A stretch of DNA of 64,000 bases from Bacillus timonensis (GCF_004799755.1 NZ_SLUB01000007.1:62001-126000); one strand, 5' to 3'. Positions 25,640-35,189 are shown, counted from the first letter of the stretch. The notes: generated by a model not told the origin, from the sequence alone. Numbers and translations are program-made.

Positions 25640-27034
25640 TTATTTTTCTTGCATTTTATCTGAGTAGCCGAACATCCAAGTAAGAACGAAGGCAACAGCA
25701 ATGGCTACTACGTTCACAAGGATATAGAGTAAAATTTGTCCGTTTAAATAAAGCAATGTTCCTGGGATTACCGTGATTGCCATTCCAGTTGCCTTAAGAC
25801 CAAAGATTGAAGCTAAGAAGCCTCCAACACCACCGCCGATGAGTCCCATGATAAATGGTTTCACATAACGAAGATTAACCCCGAAAATTGCGGGCTCTGT
25901 TATTCCTAAGAATGCAGATAAGGTAGATGGTAAAGCTAAAGCTTTTAATTTTACTGATTTTGTTTTTAATCCTACGGCTAAAGCCGCTCCACCTTGAGCT
26001 GCCGTCGCACACGTGACAATGGCGTTATATGGGTTGAATCCAAATCTTTCAAGTAATTGAATTTCTAAAAGGTTAAAGACGTGGTGGACACCTGTAACAA
26101 CAATAATCTGATTTAGGAATCCAATAATTAACCCTGCTAAACCAAATGGCCATTCAAGTACAGCCACTGTTGCATCTAATATGACATTTTCAACTGTATG
26201 GAACACTGGTCCGATTGCAAATAGAGCTAATGCAATCATGATGAGTAAAGTTAAAAATGGAGTCACAATTAAATCTAGTGCTTCTGGAACACGTTTGCGG
26301 ATCCATTTTTCAAGCTTTGCCCCAACAATACCAGTGATAAAGGCCGGAATAACTGAACCCTGGTAACCGACTACTGGTATGAATCCAAAGAATTTGATAG
26401 GTTCAACGTCACCGCCTGCAACACCCCATGCATTTGGCAAGGACGGGCTAACAAGCATTAAACCAAGTATAAGTCCGATGGTTGGGTTACCCCCAAACAC
26501 ACGGAATGTGGACCATGCGACCAGAGCTGGTAAGAAAATAAAGGCTGTGTCTGTTAAGATTTGTGTAAATAAAATAAAGTTTTGAGGAATATCCGCGGGT
26601 GTTAAACCAAACCATGCTAGAATTTGCTCTTGCATCACTAATCCACGAACACCCATGAACAGACCTGTTGCAACTAGTGCAGGTATGATTGGGACAAACA
26701 CGTCACCAAATGAACGAACTGCACGTTGAAAAGCATTTCCGCTTTTCGCGGCTTCTTTTGATTGATCGGATTTTGTTGTTGTTTCGATTCCGAGCTTTTC
26801 AACTTCTTCATAAATCCGATTTACTGTTCCCGTACCAAGGATGACTTGGAACTGACCAGAGTTAAAGAATGCCCCTTTAACCTTATCTACATTTTCAACC
26901 TTTTCCTGGTTGATTTTTTCTTTGTCTTGAACCATAATTCGTAATCTTGTTGCACAATGTGCAGCAGAAAGAATGTTTTCTTTACCCCCAACTGCTTCGA
27001 TAATTTCTTCTGCAATTCGACGATTTTCTGACAT
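25640..27034 (-). CDS. scrA: PTS sucrose-specific EIIBC component
   Basis: A 464-residue membrane permease that imports sucrose as sucrose 6-phosphate. The N-terminal IIB domain has the phosphorylated Cys27 (SAAHCATRLR). A linker at about 85-105 is followed by the IIC domain with about ten spans and the GITEPAIFGVNLRY motif. No IIA domain is present, so it must borrow a glucose-type IIA. The ATG at 27034 follows AGGGGTG. Regulated by ScrR through three operators directly upstream. Confidence 0.95.
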   Translation of the reverse strand: MSENRRIAEEIIEAVGGKENILSAAHCATRLRIMVQDKEKINQEKVENVDKVKGAFFNSGQFQVILGTGTVNRIYEEVEKLGIETTTKSDQSKEAAKSGNAFQRAVRSFGDVFVPIIPALVATGLFMGVRGLVMQEQILAWFGLTPADIPQNFILFTQILTDTAFIFLPALVAWSTFRVFGGNPTIGLILGLMLVSPSLPNAWGVAGGDVEPIKFFGFIPVVGYQGSVIPAFITGIVGAKLEKWIRKRVPEALDLIVTPFLTLLIMIALALFAIGPVFHTVENVILDATVAVLEWPFGLAGLIIGFLNQIIVVTGVHHVFNLLEIQLLERFGFNPYNAIVTCATAAQGGAALAVGLKTKSVKLKALALPSTLSAFLGITEPAIFGVNLRYVKPFIMGLIGGGVGGFLASIFGLKATGMAITVIPGTLLYLNGQILLYILVNVVAIAVAFVLTWMFGYSDKMQEK

Positions 27035-27064
27035 TTAGAATCACCCCTAAAAATAGTGTCTGTA

Positions 27065-27078
27065 TGGAATCGATTACA
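27065..27078. promoter_or_regulatory. ScrR operator 1 (scrA-proximal)
   Basis: TGGAATCGATTACA, one mismatch from the perfect palindrome TGTAATCGATTACA; it also fits the cre pattern. 31 bp upstream of the scrA start. Confidence 0.75.
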
Positions 27079-27095
27079 TATACATTTAAAGAATA

Positions 27096-27109
27096 GGTAA
27101 TCGATTACA
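27096..27109. promoter_or_regulatory. ScrR operator 2
   Basis: GGTAATCGATTACA, centre 31 bp from operator 1 (about three helical turns). Confidence 0.8.
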
Positions 27110-27137
27110 CATTTCTTTAAAAAATATAAAGACCTCC

Positions 27138-27155
27138 TGTGTAATCGATTACACA
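27138..27155. promoter_or_regulatory. ScrR operator 3
   Basis: A perfect 18-bp palindrome, TGTGTAATCGATTACACA, 44 bp from operator 2 and just past the scrR stop codon. Confidence 0.85.
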
Positions 27156-27171
27156 TTTAGTACGAGACTGA

Positions 27172-28158
27172 TTATATACTATCTCGAATCATTAGTCTAT
27201 AGTCGATTTGTTTTTTTTCTATGGAAGTCCCTTCCTGTAAAATTTCTAACAATGTCTTAGCTGCCTCAGCCCCTGTATATTCACTAAGAAAATCAACGGT
27301 CGTTAATTTTGGAGAAACATACCTTGATAAATCAGATGCCCCCATACCGGTTAAGGCTACATCACCGGGAATCTCCAAGCCCTGTTCTTTTAAATATTCC
27401 ATTGCTCCAATCGCCAAACGGTCAGTTACAGCCACAATGGCAGTTGGTTTTTCGATAGAAGCTTCAAATATTTTCTTAGCTGTCGAATATCCAGATTCAA
27501 TTGTAAATTCTGCTTTTCCGAGCCATTTGTTGGCGACAGGTAGTTGATTTTCTTCCAAAGCCGCTACGTATCCCGCTTTCCTTTTGTATCCTACCTCATA
27601 ATCCGTCTCATCTACACCAATAAATGCAATGCTCCGATGACCTTTTTCTATTAACAGATTCGTGATTTCCTTTGCTGCTTGGAAGTTATTATTAATGACA
27701 GAAGGTACCCCCTCCATCTCCTGTCCAGTCGCAACAAACGGAATCCGTAGTTTTTTGATTTCCTCTAACAGCTCCTCACCACGATTGGTTGCAAGCAAAA
27801 TGATCCCATCAACTTGTTTGCTTTTTAAAAGCTTCACATACTCAATTTCTTTTTTCGGATCCAAATTTGTATTTGTAAGTAAGATTTGATAGCCGTGTTT
27901 TGCGAGTTCTTCGCTGATTCCATTAACGATTCTACTTGCTGTTTCTGTGCTCAACTTTGGTAAAATGACACCAATGACATTGGATTGCTTGGTCCGCAAT
28001 GCTTTTGCATGCTCACTTGGTATATAGCCTGTTTCCTCGATAATTTTTAAAATACGCTTGCGAACATCATCACTTACATACCCTGAATTGTTCAGCACGC
28101 GCGAAACAGTCGCACTCGACACATTCGCCAATCTCGCAATTTCCTTCATCGTCACCAT
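27172..28158 (-). CDS. scrR: LacI-family sucrose operon repressor
   Basis: A 328-residue regulator with an N-terminal LacI helix-turn-helix (MKEIARLANVSSATVSRVLN) and a periplasmic-binding-like effector domain. The ATG at 28158 follows GGAGG by seven bases; the longer frame to 28182 is not needed. It is co-directional with scrA and separated from it by 137 bp carrying three copies of the LacI-type palindrome with central CG, the expected target. The effector is presumably sucrose 6-phosphate or a fructose phosphate. It could also read through into scrA. Confidence 0.92.
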   Translation of the reverse strand: MVTMKEIARLANVSSATVSRVLNNSGYVSDDVRKRILKIIEETGYIPSEHAKALRTKQSNVIGVILPKLSTETASRIVNGISEELAKHGYQILLTNTNLDPKKEIEYVKLLKSKQVDGIILLATNRGEELLEEIKKLRIPFVATGQEMEGVPSVINNNFQAAKEITNLLIEKGHRSIAFIGVDETDYEVGYKRKAGYVAALEENQLPVANKWLGKAEFTIESGYSTAKKIFEASIEKPTAIVAVTDRLAIGAMEYLKEQGLEIPGDVALTGMGASDLSRYVSPKLTTVDFLSEYTGAEAAKTLLEILQEGTSIEKKQIDYRLMIRDSI

Positions 28159-28323
28159 GACATTTCCTCCAGTACTGTTCATTCCTCTCTATTTTACACA
28201 ATTCGTTCAAGTACAAAAGGAATTTTAGTAACTTCGAAAAATATTTATTCTTTAGAATGTTGGAATCCATTATAATAAAATGAATATACAGGGGTATTTG
28301 AATTGGAAAAGGTCGTGGGGTAA

Positions 28324-29160
28324 ATGATTGATAAACTTAAAAAAGGTAACTTTAAAGTAGTAAAGCCACTTCTTCCGGGATTAGCGAACCATCCAGTTAT
28401 TAATGGTGTTATTGATGGGAACAATCCAGGAGAGATTTTTGTAGACAATCTGAATCATCCCGAAACAGCATTTATTTGGGCGAAAAATGAGATGTTCTAT
28501 CTTTGTGGCAAAGTTGATAATCAAGAGTTTAATTCTAAACTTGAGGAATACATTGCATCCTTGATCAGGGTTGAGGCACTCCCTGAGGACGATACATTAA
28601 ATCTCGAAATTTATTCAAACCATCAGTGGAATGGATCCATTGATTCGATTTTCACACGAGTTCCCTTGCTGAAAGGTGAACGTGTCCCTTTTGTTTTTCA
28701 TAAAGCATGGTTTATTCCAAACGATGCGCTGGAAATCCCTGAGGGCTATGAGTTAAAAATAATTAATAAGGACCTTATTGATTGGGATGAAAGCCACATC
28801 GTTAAAAATGAAATCACAAAGTTTTGGGGCGAATCCTTGGATGCATTTTTTCAAAAAGGATTCGGGTATGCCGTCGTTCAAGGTTCAACGATTATCGGAA
28901 CGTGTTTGTCTGTTTTTGTATCGAAAAATGAATACGAGATTGGAATTAATACATATGACCCAAGTCATCGCGGAAAAGGGCTTGCTACAGCCATGGCAAG
29001 AGCCTTTATTAAGGAATGTCTGAGTCGAAGCGGAAACCCGCACTGGACAACAGAATCATTTCGCAAAGACTCCATTGCGATTGCCAAGAAAGTTGGCTTT
29101 GAACAACTTGATCATTACCCCGTTTATTACTTGCCGTTTGATCAATTTGTCATTAAATAA
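28324..29160 (+). CDS. GNAT family N-acetyltransferase (ZmaR-like architecture)
   Basis: A 278-residue protein. The N-terminal half (NHPVINGVIDGNNPGEIFVD) is typical of the GNAT_acetyltran family that includes zwittermicin self-resistance enzymes. The C-terminal GNAT core shows the acetyl-CoA loop HRGKGLATAMARAF (about 222-235) and the SIAIAKKVGF helix. The ATG at 28324 follows GTGGGGT. A TATAAT box lies at 28272-28277. Monocistronic, with its own terminator. The acceptor substrate is unknown. Confidence 0.88.
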   Translation: MIDKLKKGNFKVVKPLLPGLANHPVINGVIDGNNPGEIFVDNLNHPETAFIWAKNEMFYLCGKVDNQEFNSKLEEYIASLIRVEALPEDDTLNLEIYSNHQWNGSIDSIFTRVPLLKGERVPFVFHKAWFIPNDALEIPEGYELKIINKDLIDWDESHIVKNEITKFWGESLDAFFQKGFGYAVVQGSTIIGTCLSVFVSKNEYEIGINTYDPSHRGKGLATAMARAFIKECLSRSGNPHWTTESFRKDSIAIAKKVGFEQLDHYPVYYLPFDQFVIK

Positions 29161-29186
29161 GGAGTTCTCCTCGCGGTTAACTCCTT
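29159..29186 (+). terminator. Terminator of the GNAT gene
   Basis: AAGGAGTT/AACTCCTT stem, 12-nt loop, followed by a run of T; it begins at the stop codon. Confidence 0.85.
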
Positions 29187-29300
29187 TTTTTATCTAGACA
29201 ACTTATATGGTAAACTCCTGAATCGAACAGTTTCTCTTCCGAAATTCTTTCTCTATTGGAGCCGCTTGAATTTGAATGTCCATTTTTGAGTTATACACCT

Positions 29301-30122
29301 CTATAGTTTTGTCCGGATATTCCACAACTCTGGGAAAAAGCGATGGTTCATGACCTGCTTCAAATACTCGACACCTGCCGAGCCACCTGTCCCTCTCTTG
29401 TACCCGATAATTCGTTCGACGGTAATCATGTGATTGTATCGCCATTTTTGTTGGTGTGATTCGATATCCACTAGCTTCTCCGCAAGCTCGTAAAAATCCC
29501 AATATTTTTCAACATTTTGATAGACTTCAAGCCAAGCCTGTTCGACGCTTTCGTTGGCCTTATAGTCCTCCGTCCAATCTCTATCCAAGCAGGTTTTGTC
29601 AATCGTAAAGCCTCTTTTCGAAAGAGCAAGAATTGCCGCATCATAAATACTCTTTTCTCTAATCGCGGTCTCAACCTGTTTATAAACTTCAGGTTGATGC
29701 TTATAAACACCCAGTACATTCGGCTTTTTATGTCCTAACGCAAACTCAATTAGCCGATTTTGATAGGACTGGAAGCCTGAGGATTTTCCGAGTTCACCTC
29801 TAAATTCCATGTATTCTGATGGAGTTAACGTTGATAGAACATCCCATGATTGAATCAATTGCTGCTGAATGCGTGAGACCCTTGATAGCATTTTAAATGC
29901 AGGTTCAAGGTCACTTTTTAAAATAGACGCTTTTGCTGCATTCACCTCATGCAAAATAAGCTTCATCCATAACTCACTTGTTTGGTGAATGATGATAAAC
30001 AGCATCTCATCATGATGTTCAGAGAGTCGATGCTGACTCGAAAGTAAAGAATCTAACTGAAGATAATCTCCATATGTCATGTCCTTTGATAAATCATCAT
30101 AAATACCGTCGTTTTTACTCAT
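29301..30122 (-). CDS. kynA: Tryptophan 2,3-dioxygenase
   Basis: A heme enzyme that opens the indole ring of L-tryptophan to N-formylkynurenine. At 273 residues it is the usual bacterial length. It has the active-site His46 in [13 protein letters not shown] and the C-terminal heme region ([13 protein letters not shown]..., [11 protein letters not shown]). The ATG at 30122 lies six bases after AAGGAG; the upstream ATG overlaps the ribosome site. No kynB or kynU is adjacent, unlike the kynABU operons of the B. cereus group, so the pathway is either completed elsewhere or incomplete. Confidence 0.95.
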   Translation of the reverse strand: MSKNDGIYDDLSKDMTYGDYLQLDSLLSSQHRLSEHHDEMLFIIIHQTSELWMKLILHEVNAAKASILKSDLEPAFKMLSRVSRIQQQLIQSWDVLSTLTPSEYMEFRGELGKSSGFQSYQNRLIEFALGHKKPNVLGVYKHQPEVYKQVETAIREKSIYDAAILALSKRGFTIDKTCLDRDWTEDYKANESVEQAWLEVYQNVEKYWDFYELAEKLVDIESHQQKWRYNHMITVERIIGYKRGTGGSAGVEYLKQVMNHRFFPELWNIRTKL

Positions 30123-30243
30123 ACACATCTCCTTTCCATTTTGAATCCTAATCTTTACTTTCTATGAATATGCCGAAAAATCCTACATATTTATGATTTT
30201 CTTTAACCGCACTTGGCTCTGTCGATCGTTGCAAAAAATAAAT

Positions 30244-30273
30244 AGCCACCTGGAAATCCATTTCCTAGTGGCT
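30244..30273 (-). terminator. Terminator of the ThrE-like pair
   Basis: AGCCAC/GTGGCT outer stem with a GGAAAT/ATTTCC inner stem, followed by ATTTATTTTTT on the minus strand. Confidence 0.75.
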
Positions 30274-30278
30274 TCAAC

Positions 30279-30710
30279 CTATACTTTTTTTCTTCTTCTA
30301 ATAATCAACTGATTCAATACCTCTGATATGACGAGCCCGAATGCAATGGCACCCGAAATCATAAACGCCCTTGCCGCTAGTGGTAAAGCAGTTGAATAGT
30401 CATTTTCAACAAAGTTCCTCATCGCGTCATATGAGATTCCACCTGGCACCAACGGGATAATTCCGACGATGCTGTAGATAATAACTGGGTTTTTATATAC
30501 TTTAGCAAAAATATGGCTGATGATCGCGACTAAAACGGAGGCAGCAAGCGTCGCATAAACCGCATCAACGCCTCTCAAAAATAAACTGATATATAACATC
30601 CAACCAATCATCCCAACTAGTCCACATTTTAAAAGGGACTTTTTGGGAACATTGAAGATGATCCCGAATGTGCTAGAAGCAATTAAGCTAGTAACCAAAT
30701 GAGCAAGCAT
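30279..30710 (-). CDS. Threonine/serine exporter family protein, YjjB-type half
   Basis: A 143-residue membrane protein with four to five spans, matching the C-terminal (YjjB) half of ThrE. It has VPGGISYDAMRNFVENDYSTAL, a loop also seen in the partner's family, and ends in a basic RRRKKV tail. The ATG at 30710 follows AAAGGAG. It follows the YjjP-type half by 17 bp; the two halves presumably make one transporter. Exported substrate is inferred to be Thr/Ser or succinate by family, untested here. Confidence 0.9.
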   Translation of the reverse strand: MLAHLVTSLIASSTFGIIFNVPKKSLLKCGLVGMIGWMLYISLFLRGVDAVYATLAASVLVAIISHIFAKVYKNPVIIYSIVGIIPLVPGGISYDAMRNFVENDYSTALPLAARAFMISGAIAFGLVISEVLNQLIIRRRKKV

Positions 30711-30727
30711 TGTAGACTCCTTTCATC

Positions 30728-31471
30728 TTAGAAAATCGCAAGGACCACTGCTACTCCCGTTCCAATTGCAAAGGCTGTTAAAAACGCTTCTGCCCCTTTA
30801 GATATCCCAGAAACGAGGTGTCCCGCAATCAAATCACGAACTGCGTTTGTAATCAGTAAACCTGGAACAAGTGGCATCACAGATCCGATGATAATTTTAT
30901 CAAGCTCTGATCCAATCCCAGTCCTGATAAATAGATAGGCAACCATTCCTATTAAAAATGAAGCCAAAAACTCCGCAAAGAATTTGATTCGAATCAGCCG
31001 GTGAAGGTAGATAAAAAAGGCAAATCCTACTCCTCCCGCCACACACGCTGGTAAAAAATCCGTCCAGGTTCCAAGGAACATGATGGTAAAACAGCCACTA
31101 GCAAGGGTTGCTGCAAGAATCTGTATCCAGACGGGATAGGAAAGATCCTTTTTTGAAAGGGCGTCTAGCTCATGCTTTGCCTCCTGAAGTGTTAAATCCC
31201 CGCTGCTGATTTTGCGTGAAATGCTATTCACGAGGGTTACCTTTTCTAAATCAGTGGAACGCTCATTGATTCGTATTAAATTAGTGGGTTCTGTATCACT
31301 CATCGAAAACATAATGGCAGTTGGTGTCACATAACTATGGGAAGATAAAATCCCAAATGCAGCGGCCATTCGGTTCATCGTATCCTCTACTCGATACGTC
31401 TCTGCTCCACTTTCAAGCATTATTTTTCCTGCCAACAAGCAGATTTCCATGACTTCACTCTTTTTTTCCAT
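30728..31471 (-). CDS. Threonine/serine exporter family protein, YjjP-type half
   Basis: A 247-residue protein with a cytosolic N-terminal region (about 110 residues, GKIMLESGAETYRVEDTMNR) and about five C-terminal membrane spans with the MPLVPGLLITNAVRDLI loop. The ATG at 31471 lies nine bases after GGAG; an upstream ATG would overlap the ribosome site. It acts with the YjjB-type protein at 30279-30710, in the same operon. Confidence 0.9.
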   Translation of the reverse strand: MEKKSEVMEICLLAGKIMLESGAETYRVEDTMNRMAAAFGILSSHSYVTPTAIMFSMSDTEPTNLIRINERSTDLEKVTLVNSISRKISSGDLTLQEAKHELDALSKKDLSYPVWIQILAATLASGCFTIMFLGTWTDFLPACVAGGVGFAFFIYLHRLIRIKFFAEFLASFLIGMVAYLFIRTGIGSELDKIIIGSVMPLVPGLLITNAVRDLIAGHLVSGISKGAEAFLTAFAIGTGVAVVLAIF

Positions 31472-31612
31472 AAAACACCGCTCCATGATTAAAAAATAAC
31501 ATATTGTAAAGCTTATATGAAAGACAGCCTCATAATCAACTTAAAGTTTGGTAAACATGAGAATAATGGTAATTCTTCTGGATTTATGATATATTCATCC
31601 ATTATAGAGGAT

Positions 31613-31648
31613 GTTCAAAAAGACACGAATCGATTGTGATTTTTGAAC
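31613..31648 (+). promoter_or_regulatory. Inverted repeat in the glnS leader
   Basis: GTTCAAAAA and TTTTTGAAC, a perfect 9-bp stem with an 18-nt loop, ending 33 bp before the glnS start. The T-box anticodon and antiterminator features were not found. Confidence 0.5.
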
Positions 31649-31681
31649 GTTTAGTACAGGATAACGAAAGAGGTTATAAGC

Positions 31682-33343
31682 GTGGACAATAATAACGTTT
31701 CAAACTTTATTAGAAATATTATAATCGATGATTTAGAAACAGGAAAACGCGATCATGTCGTTACCCGGTTTCCTCCAGAACCAAATGGGTACTTACATAT
31801 CGGGCATGCCAAATCAATCATTCTAAATTTTGACCTTGCGGATGAATTTAAGGGTCGAACAAACCTGCGATTTGATGATACAAACCCCTTGAAAGAGGAT
31901 ATTGAGTTTGTAAACTCCATCAAAGAGGATGTAAAATGGCTTGGTTATGATTGGGACGGTCTCTTTTTTGCTTCGGATTACTTTGAAGAAATGTATAACC
32001 GGGCTGTTTTACTCATTAAAAAAGGTCTTGCCTATGTGGATGATTTAAGTGCAGATGAAATCCGTGAATACCGCGGAACTCTAACAGAGCCTGGAAAAGA
32101 AAGTCCATACCGTGACCGTACGATTGAGGAAAACCTTGAGTTATTTGAAAACATGCGTGCAGGCAAATACGGAAATGGTGAAAAAGTATTACGTGCAAAA
32201 ATTGATATGAAGTCGCCGAACATTAATTTACGTGACCCAGTTATTTACCGAATTTCACATACAGCTCATCATAATACAGGTGATAAATGGTGTATCTACC
32301 CATTGTATGCTTTTGCTCACCCAATTGAGGATGCAATTGAGGGTGTAACTCACTCTATTTGTACGATTGAGTTTGAGGATCAACGTCCTTTTTATAATTG
32401 GGTTGTTGAGCAATGTGAAATGGAAAGTAAACCTCAACAAATTGAATTTGGTCGTATCAATTTAACAAATACTGTCATGAGTAAGCGTAAATTGAAGCAG
32501 CTAGTTGAGGAAGGTCATGTGGACGGATGGGACGACCCTCGCATGCCAACTATTTCTGGACTAAGAAGAAAAGGATATACACCTGAGGCAATCCGTACAT
32601 TCTTGCGTGAGTTAGGGGTCGCGAAAAACAACGGTACCGTTGATACACAAATGCTTGAGCATTTCGTTCGTGAAGATTTAAAGTTAAAAGCACCACGTAC
32701 AATGGGTATCATTAATCCACTTAAAGTCGTCATAACGAACTATCCAGAAGGTCATGTGGAAATGCTCGATGCTGAGATTAACCCTGAAAATCCGGAAATG
32801 GGAACTAGACAAATCCCGTTCTCTCGTGAAATTTATATCGAACAAGAGGATTTCATGGAAAATCCACCGAAAAAATATTTCCGTCTCTTCCCTGGTAATG
32901 AGGTTCGTCTAAAGCATGCTTACTTCATTAAATGTGAAGAAGTAATCAAGGATGAAGAAGGAAATGTAGTGGAACTTCGTTGTACGTATGACCCTGAAAC
33001 AAAGAGTGGTACTGGCTTTACGGGTCGTAAGGTAAAAGGTACGATTCACTGGGTGGAGGCTACACAAGCGGTGCCAGCTGAATTCCGTCTTTATGAGCCA
33101 CTGATTTTAGATGCGGAAGAAAATGAGGATGAGGAAGAAGACAAAACATTCCTTGATTATGTCAATCCAAACTCCCTTGAGGTTTTAAATGGATTCGTTG
33201 AACCTAACATGAAGGATGCGAAGCCACATGATAAGTTCCAATTCTTTAGACATGGCTACTTTAATGTCGATCCAAAACACACGACAGAAGACCATCTCGT
33301 CTTTAACCTAACTGTTTCATTGAAAAGTTCATTCAAATTATAA
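31682..33343 (+). CDS. glnS: Glutaminyl-tRNA synthetase
   Basis: A class I aminoacyl-tRNA synthetase that charges tRNA-Gln directly with glutamine. 553 residues, with HIGHAKS in the [12 protein letters not shown] signature at about 35-46 and the KMSKS-type VMSKRKL at about 265. The GlnRS-type C-terminal beta-barrels carry [18 protein letters not shown]. The start is GTG at 31682 after AAGAGG. Many Bacilli lack GlnRS and make Gln-tRNA via Glu-tRNA and GatCAB, so its presence is notable and may reflect horizontal gain. It stands alone and ends in a bidirectional terminator. Confidence 0.97.
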   Translation: MDNNNVSNFIRNIIIDDLETGKRDHVVTRFPPEPNGYLHIGHAKSIILNFDLADEFKGRTNLRFDDTNPLKEDIEFVNSIKEDVKWLGYDWDGLFFASDYFEEMYNRAVLLIKKGLAYVDDLSADEIREYRGTLTEPGKESPYRDRTIEENLELFENMRAGKYGNGEKVLRAKIDMKSPNINLRDPVIYRISHTAHHNTGDKWCIYPLYAFAHPIEDAIEGVTHSICTIEFEDQRPFYNWVVEQCEMESKPQQIEFGRINLTNTVMSKRKLKQLVEEGHVDGWDDPRMPTISGLRRKGYTPEAIRTFLRELGVAKNNGTVDTQMLEHFVREDLKLKAPRTMGIINPLKVVITNYPEGHVEMLDAEINPENPEMGTRQIPFSREIYIEQEDFMENPPKKYFRLFPGNEVRLKHAYFIKCEEVIKDEEGNVVELRCTYDPETKSGTGFTGRKVKGTIHWVEATQAVPAEFRLYEPLILDAEENEDEEEDKTFLDYVNPNSLEVLNGFVEPNMKDAKPHDKFQFFRHGYFNVDPKHTTEDHLVFNLTVSLKSSFKL

Positions 33344-33349
33344 AAAAGA

Positions 33350-33380
33350 GACTCGTGCACACAATCGTGTTGCACGAGTC
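33350..33380. terminator. Bidirectional terminator between glnS and SpoIID-like gene 2
   Basis: A perfect 10-bp stem (GACTCGTGCA/TGCACGAGTC) flanked by an A-rich and a T-rich run; it serves both convergent genes. Confidence 0.9.
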
Positions 33381-33386
33381 TTCTTT

Positions 33387-34958
33387 TTAGTATCTGTCCT
33401 CTAGATCGATCCCTTGGTAATAGTGCTTAAGGATTTCCTCAAAAGTTGCGCCTTTTTCAGCCATACCGACTGCACCTGTTTGTGACAAGCCGACACCATG
33501 ACCCCAGCCACCACCGTATACTTTAAAGCCTACAATTTCTTTATTTTGGTCTTTCACCGGCTCAATATGGAACAAAGTACTTAAAAGTGAGGCCTGGTTA
33601 CCACTTGCATTAATGTATTTTAACGTCGTACGAATTCGGTCTTTGTATTCATAAAAAGTACCATTTTCTGTAACAAACTCAATTTCGAGCACGCGGCCTG
33701 AGCTTGAGCGCTCATTCACATTAATTTCATATACCTTACCTACTTCTATATTATATGACGTGCTTAACACATCGCTGATTTCCTCTGCCGTCCATTCAAA
33801 ATTCCAGCGATGGTATTTCGACCAATCCGCTTCAAAATCTCCTTCTTTTGCTGCTCGTAAGGACTTAGAATTGCTGTGGTTTTTAAAGACCTCCAGCGAT
33901 GGAACATGCTCGAACGCCTTCCCTCTTTGTGCATCAGGCACCCCTCTTAGGTAAGGAACAGGGTCTGAACTCCACACATCTTCATTATTTGCTGAGAATC
34001 CCCCGCTAGTAGAGTTAAAGACAGCCGTGATTAATTTACCTTCATACGTTGCGACAATTCCTCGTGTGCCATCAACTGCACCATTTGAGATGGGGTGTTC
34101 AGCTTCAAAACCGCCATACACTTGGTCAGATGTTGTCGGAAGAAGGTCATAGCCATCCTTGCCTCTCTTCCCCATATTGGATAAGGCATAGGTTCTAGCC
34201 GCAATCGCCTGTGATTTTTGTGCTTCTAATTCACCATATGGAACAGGTGGCAGCTCACGTGGTACTACGCCATATAAATACTCCTCAATTGGAAGTTCAT
34301 TGATTCCTGCAAGTGCCCCAGAACTGTTAAAACCAACCTCCGCTATACCTCTGTATTTTTTTCCGTTAATTGTAACTAAATCACTTGAAATGACTTGAAT
34401 GGGGTTAGTCGTTGTTTTTGCTGTTTCACCATCAGAAACCTTGATTGTGGACTCCCCTTCAACAGTCGTAATGAGTCGCCAATAAGCATCGCTTGCACCT
34501 AAACCTTTGGAGATGATTTCATTTTTAAAAGCATTTCTCACTGAAAATGATGCATCTGATGGAAACTCTCCTATCAATAATCTCCAACCATTATTGTATT
34601 CCTCGATATATGTTGGATACCCATATGATTCGGCTCGTTGCAACCAATCAGCAATATAAGCATTGCTCGTTGAAAACGCAACCTGTAATCGGTAGTTTGT
34701 CTTAACAACGGATGATCCTGCTAATTCGACTTGTACTTCATCGTTAGATCCTGTTGAAAGGATTTCGCCAGTTACTTTGTCTGTGATATCAAAGCTACCG
34801 ACTCCCCCTACTGTAAGTAACTCCTCAGAAGGCATAACCCCGATGCGAATCGTTGGTTCTTCTCCCTCACTTGCTTCTGCTAGATTGTTCCAATTCCCTT
34901 GTAGCGATAAAATGCTAACAATAGCAAACACAAAAAATAGTTTTAAAAATTTCTTCAC
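33387..34958 (-). CDS. Secreted SpoIID/LytB domain protein with SPOR-like segment
   Basis: A 523-residue protein with a signal peptide (MKKFLKLFFVFAIVSILSL). A SPOR-like stretch of about 75 residues (YRLQVAFSTSNAYIADWL... GWRLLIGEFPS) lies at about 90-150. The SpoIID/LytB domain begins at about 220 (RELPPVPYGELEAQKSQAIA) and ends with YGGGWGHGVGLSQTGAVGMA. The start is GTG at 34958, after GGGGGG. Family role: hydrolysis or remodelling of septal or denuded glycan, with SPOR-like domains often binding it. Paralogue of 15431-17197 with a conserved upstream element. Confidence 0.88.
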   Translation of the reverse strand: MKKFLKLFFVFAIVSILSLQGNWNNLAEASEGEEPTIRIGVMPSEELLTVGGVGSFDITDKVTGEILSTGSNDEVQVELAGSSVVKTNYRLQVAFSTSNAYIADWLQRAESYGYPTYIEEYNNGWRLLIGEFPSDASFSVRNAFKNEIISKGLGASDAYWRLITTVEGESTIKVSDGETAKTTTNPIQVISSDLVTINGKKYRGIAEVGFNSSGALAGINELPIEEYLYGVVPRELPPVPYGELEAQKSQAIAARTYALSNMGKRGKDGYDLLPTTSDQVYGGFEAEHPISNGAVDGTRGIVATYEGKLITAVFNSTSGGFSANNEDVWSSDPVPYLRGVPDAQRGKAFEHVPSLEVFKNHSNSKSLRAAKEGDFEADWSKYHRWNFEWTAEEISDVLSTSYNIEVGKVYEINVNERSSSGRVLEIEFVTENGTFYEYKDRIRTTLKYINASGNQASLLSTLFHIEPVKDQNKEIVGFKVYGGGWGHGVGLSQTGAVGMAEKGATFEEILKHYYQGIDLEDRY

Positions 34959-35012
34959 TTACGATTCCCCCCTACTAATTTCTCGTTATATAGAATAGTT
35001 CGGTAGGGGAAT

Positions 35013-35058
35013 GAAATTACCTTTCATACTATTTTACTATTTTTCGAAATTTAATTTC
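35013..35058 (-). promoter_or_regulatory. Conserved 46-bp element upstream of SpoIID-like gene 2
   Basis: It aligns without gaps to 17304-17349. On the minus strand it contains GAAATTAAATTTC (inverted repeat) and a TTGAAA(18)TAAAAT promoter-like pair. It lies 55 bp before the GTG start. Confidence 0.6.
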
Positions 35059-35189
35059 AACCGTATATTTTACTAGCTTTCTATCTTTAGATAGAAAACG
35101 ACATGATTCTTTTTTCTTCTCTTCTTTTTATGGGAATGAACCGCATTTTGGCTGAAATTTTCTTATGTCCATTGACCTAGTCAATAAAA

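Noticed and set aside
29203-29502. 99-codon frame overlapping the kynA 3' end, which could suggest a frameshifted kynA
   Set aside because: KynA already ends with a complete family C-terminus ([12 protein letters not shown]); the overlapping frame is unrelated sequence.
31500-31681. T-box riboswitch before glnS
   Set aside because: No specifier loop, T-box sequence or terminator/antiterminator pair could be recognised.
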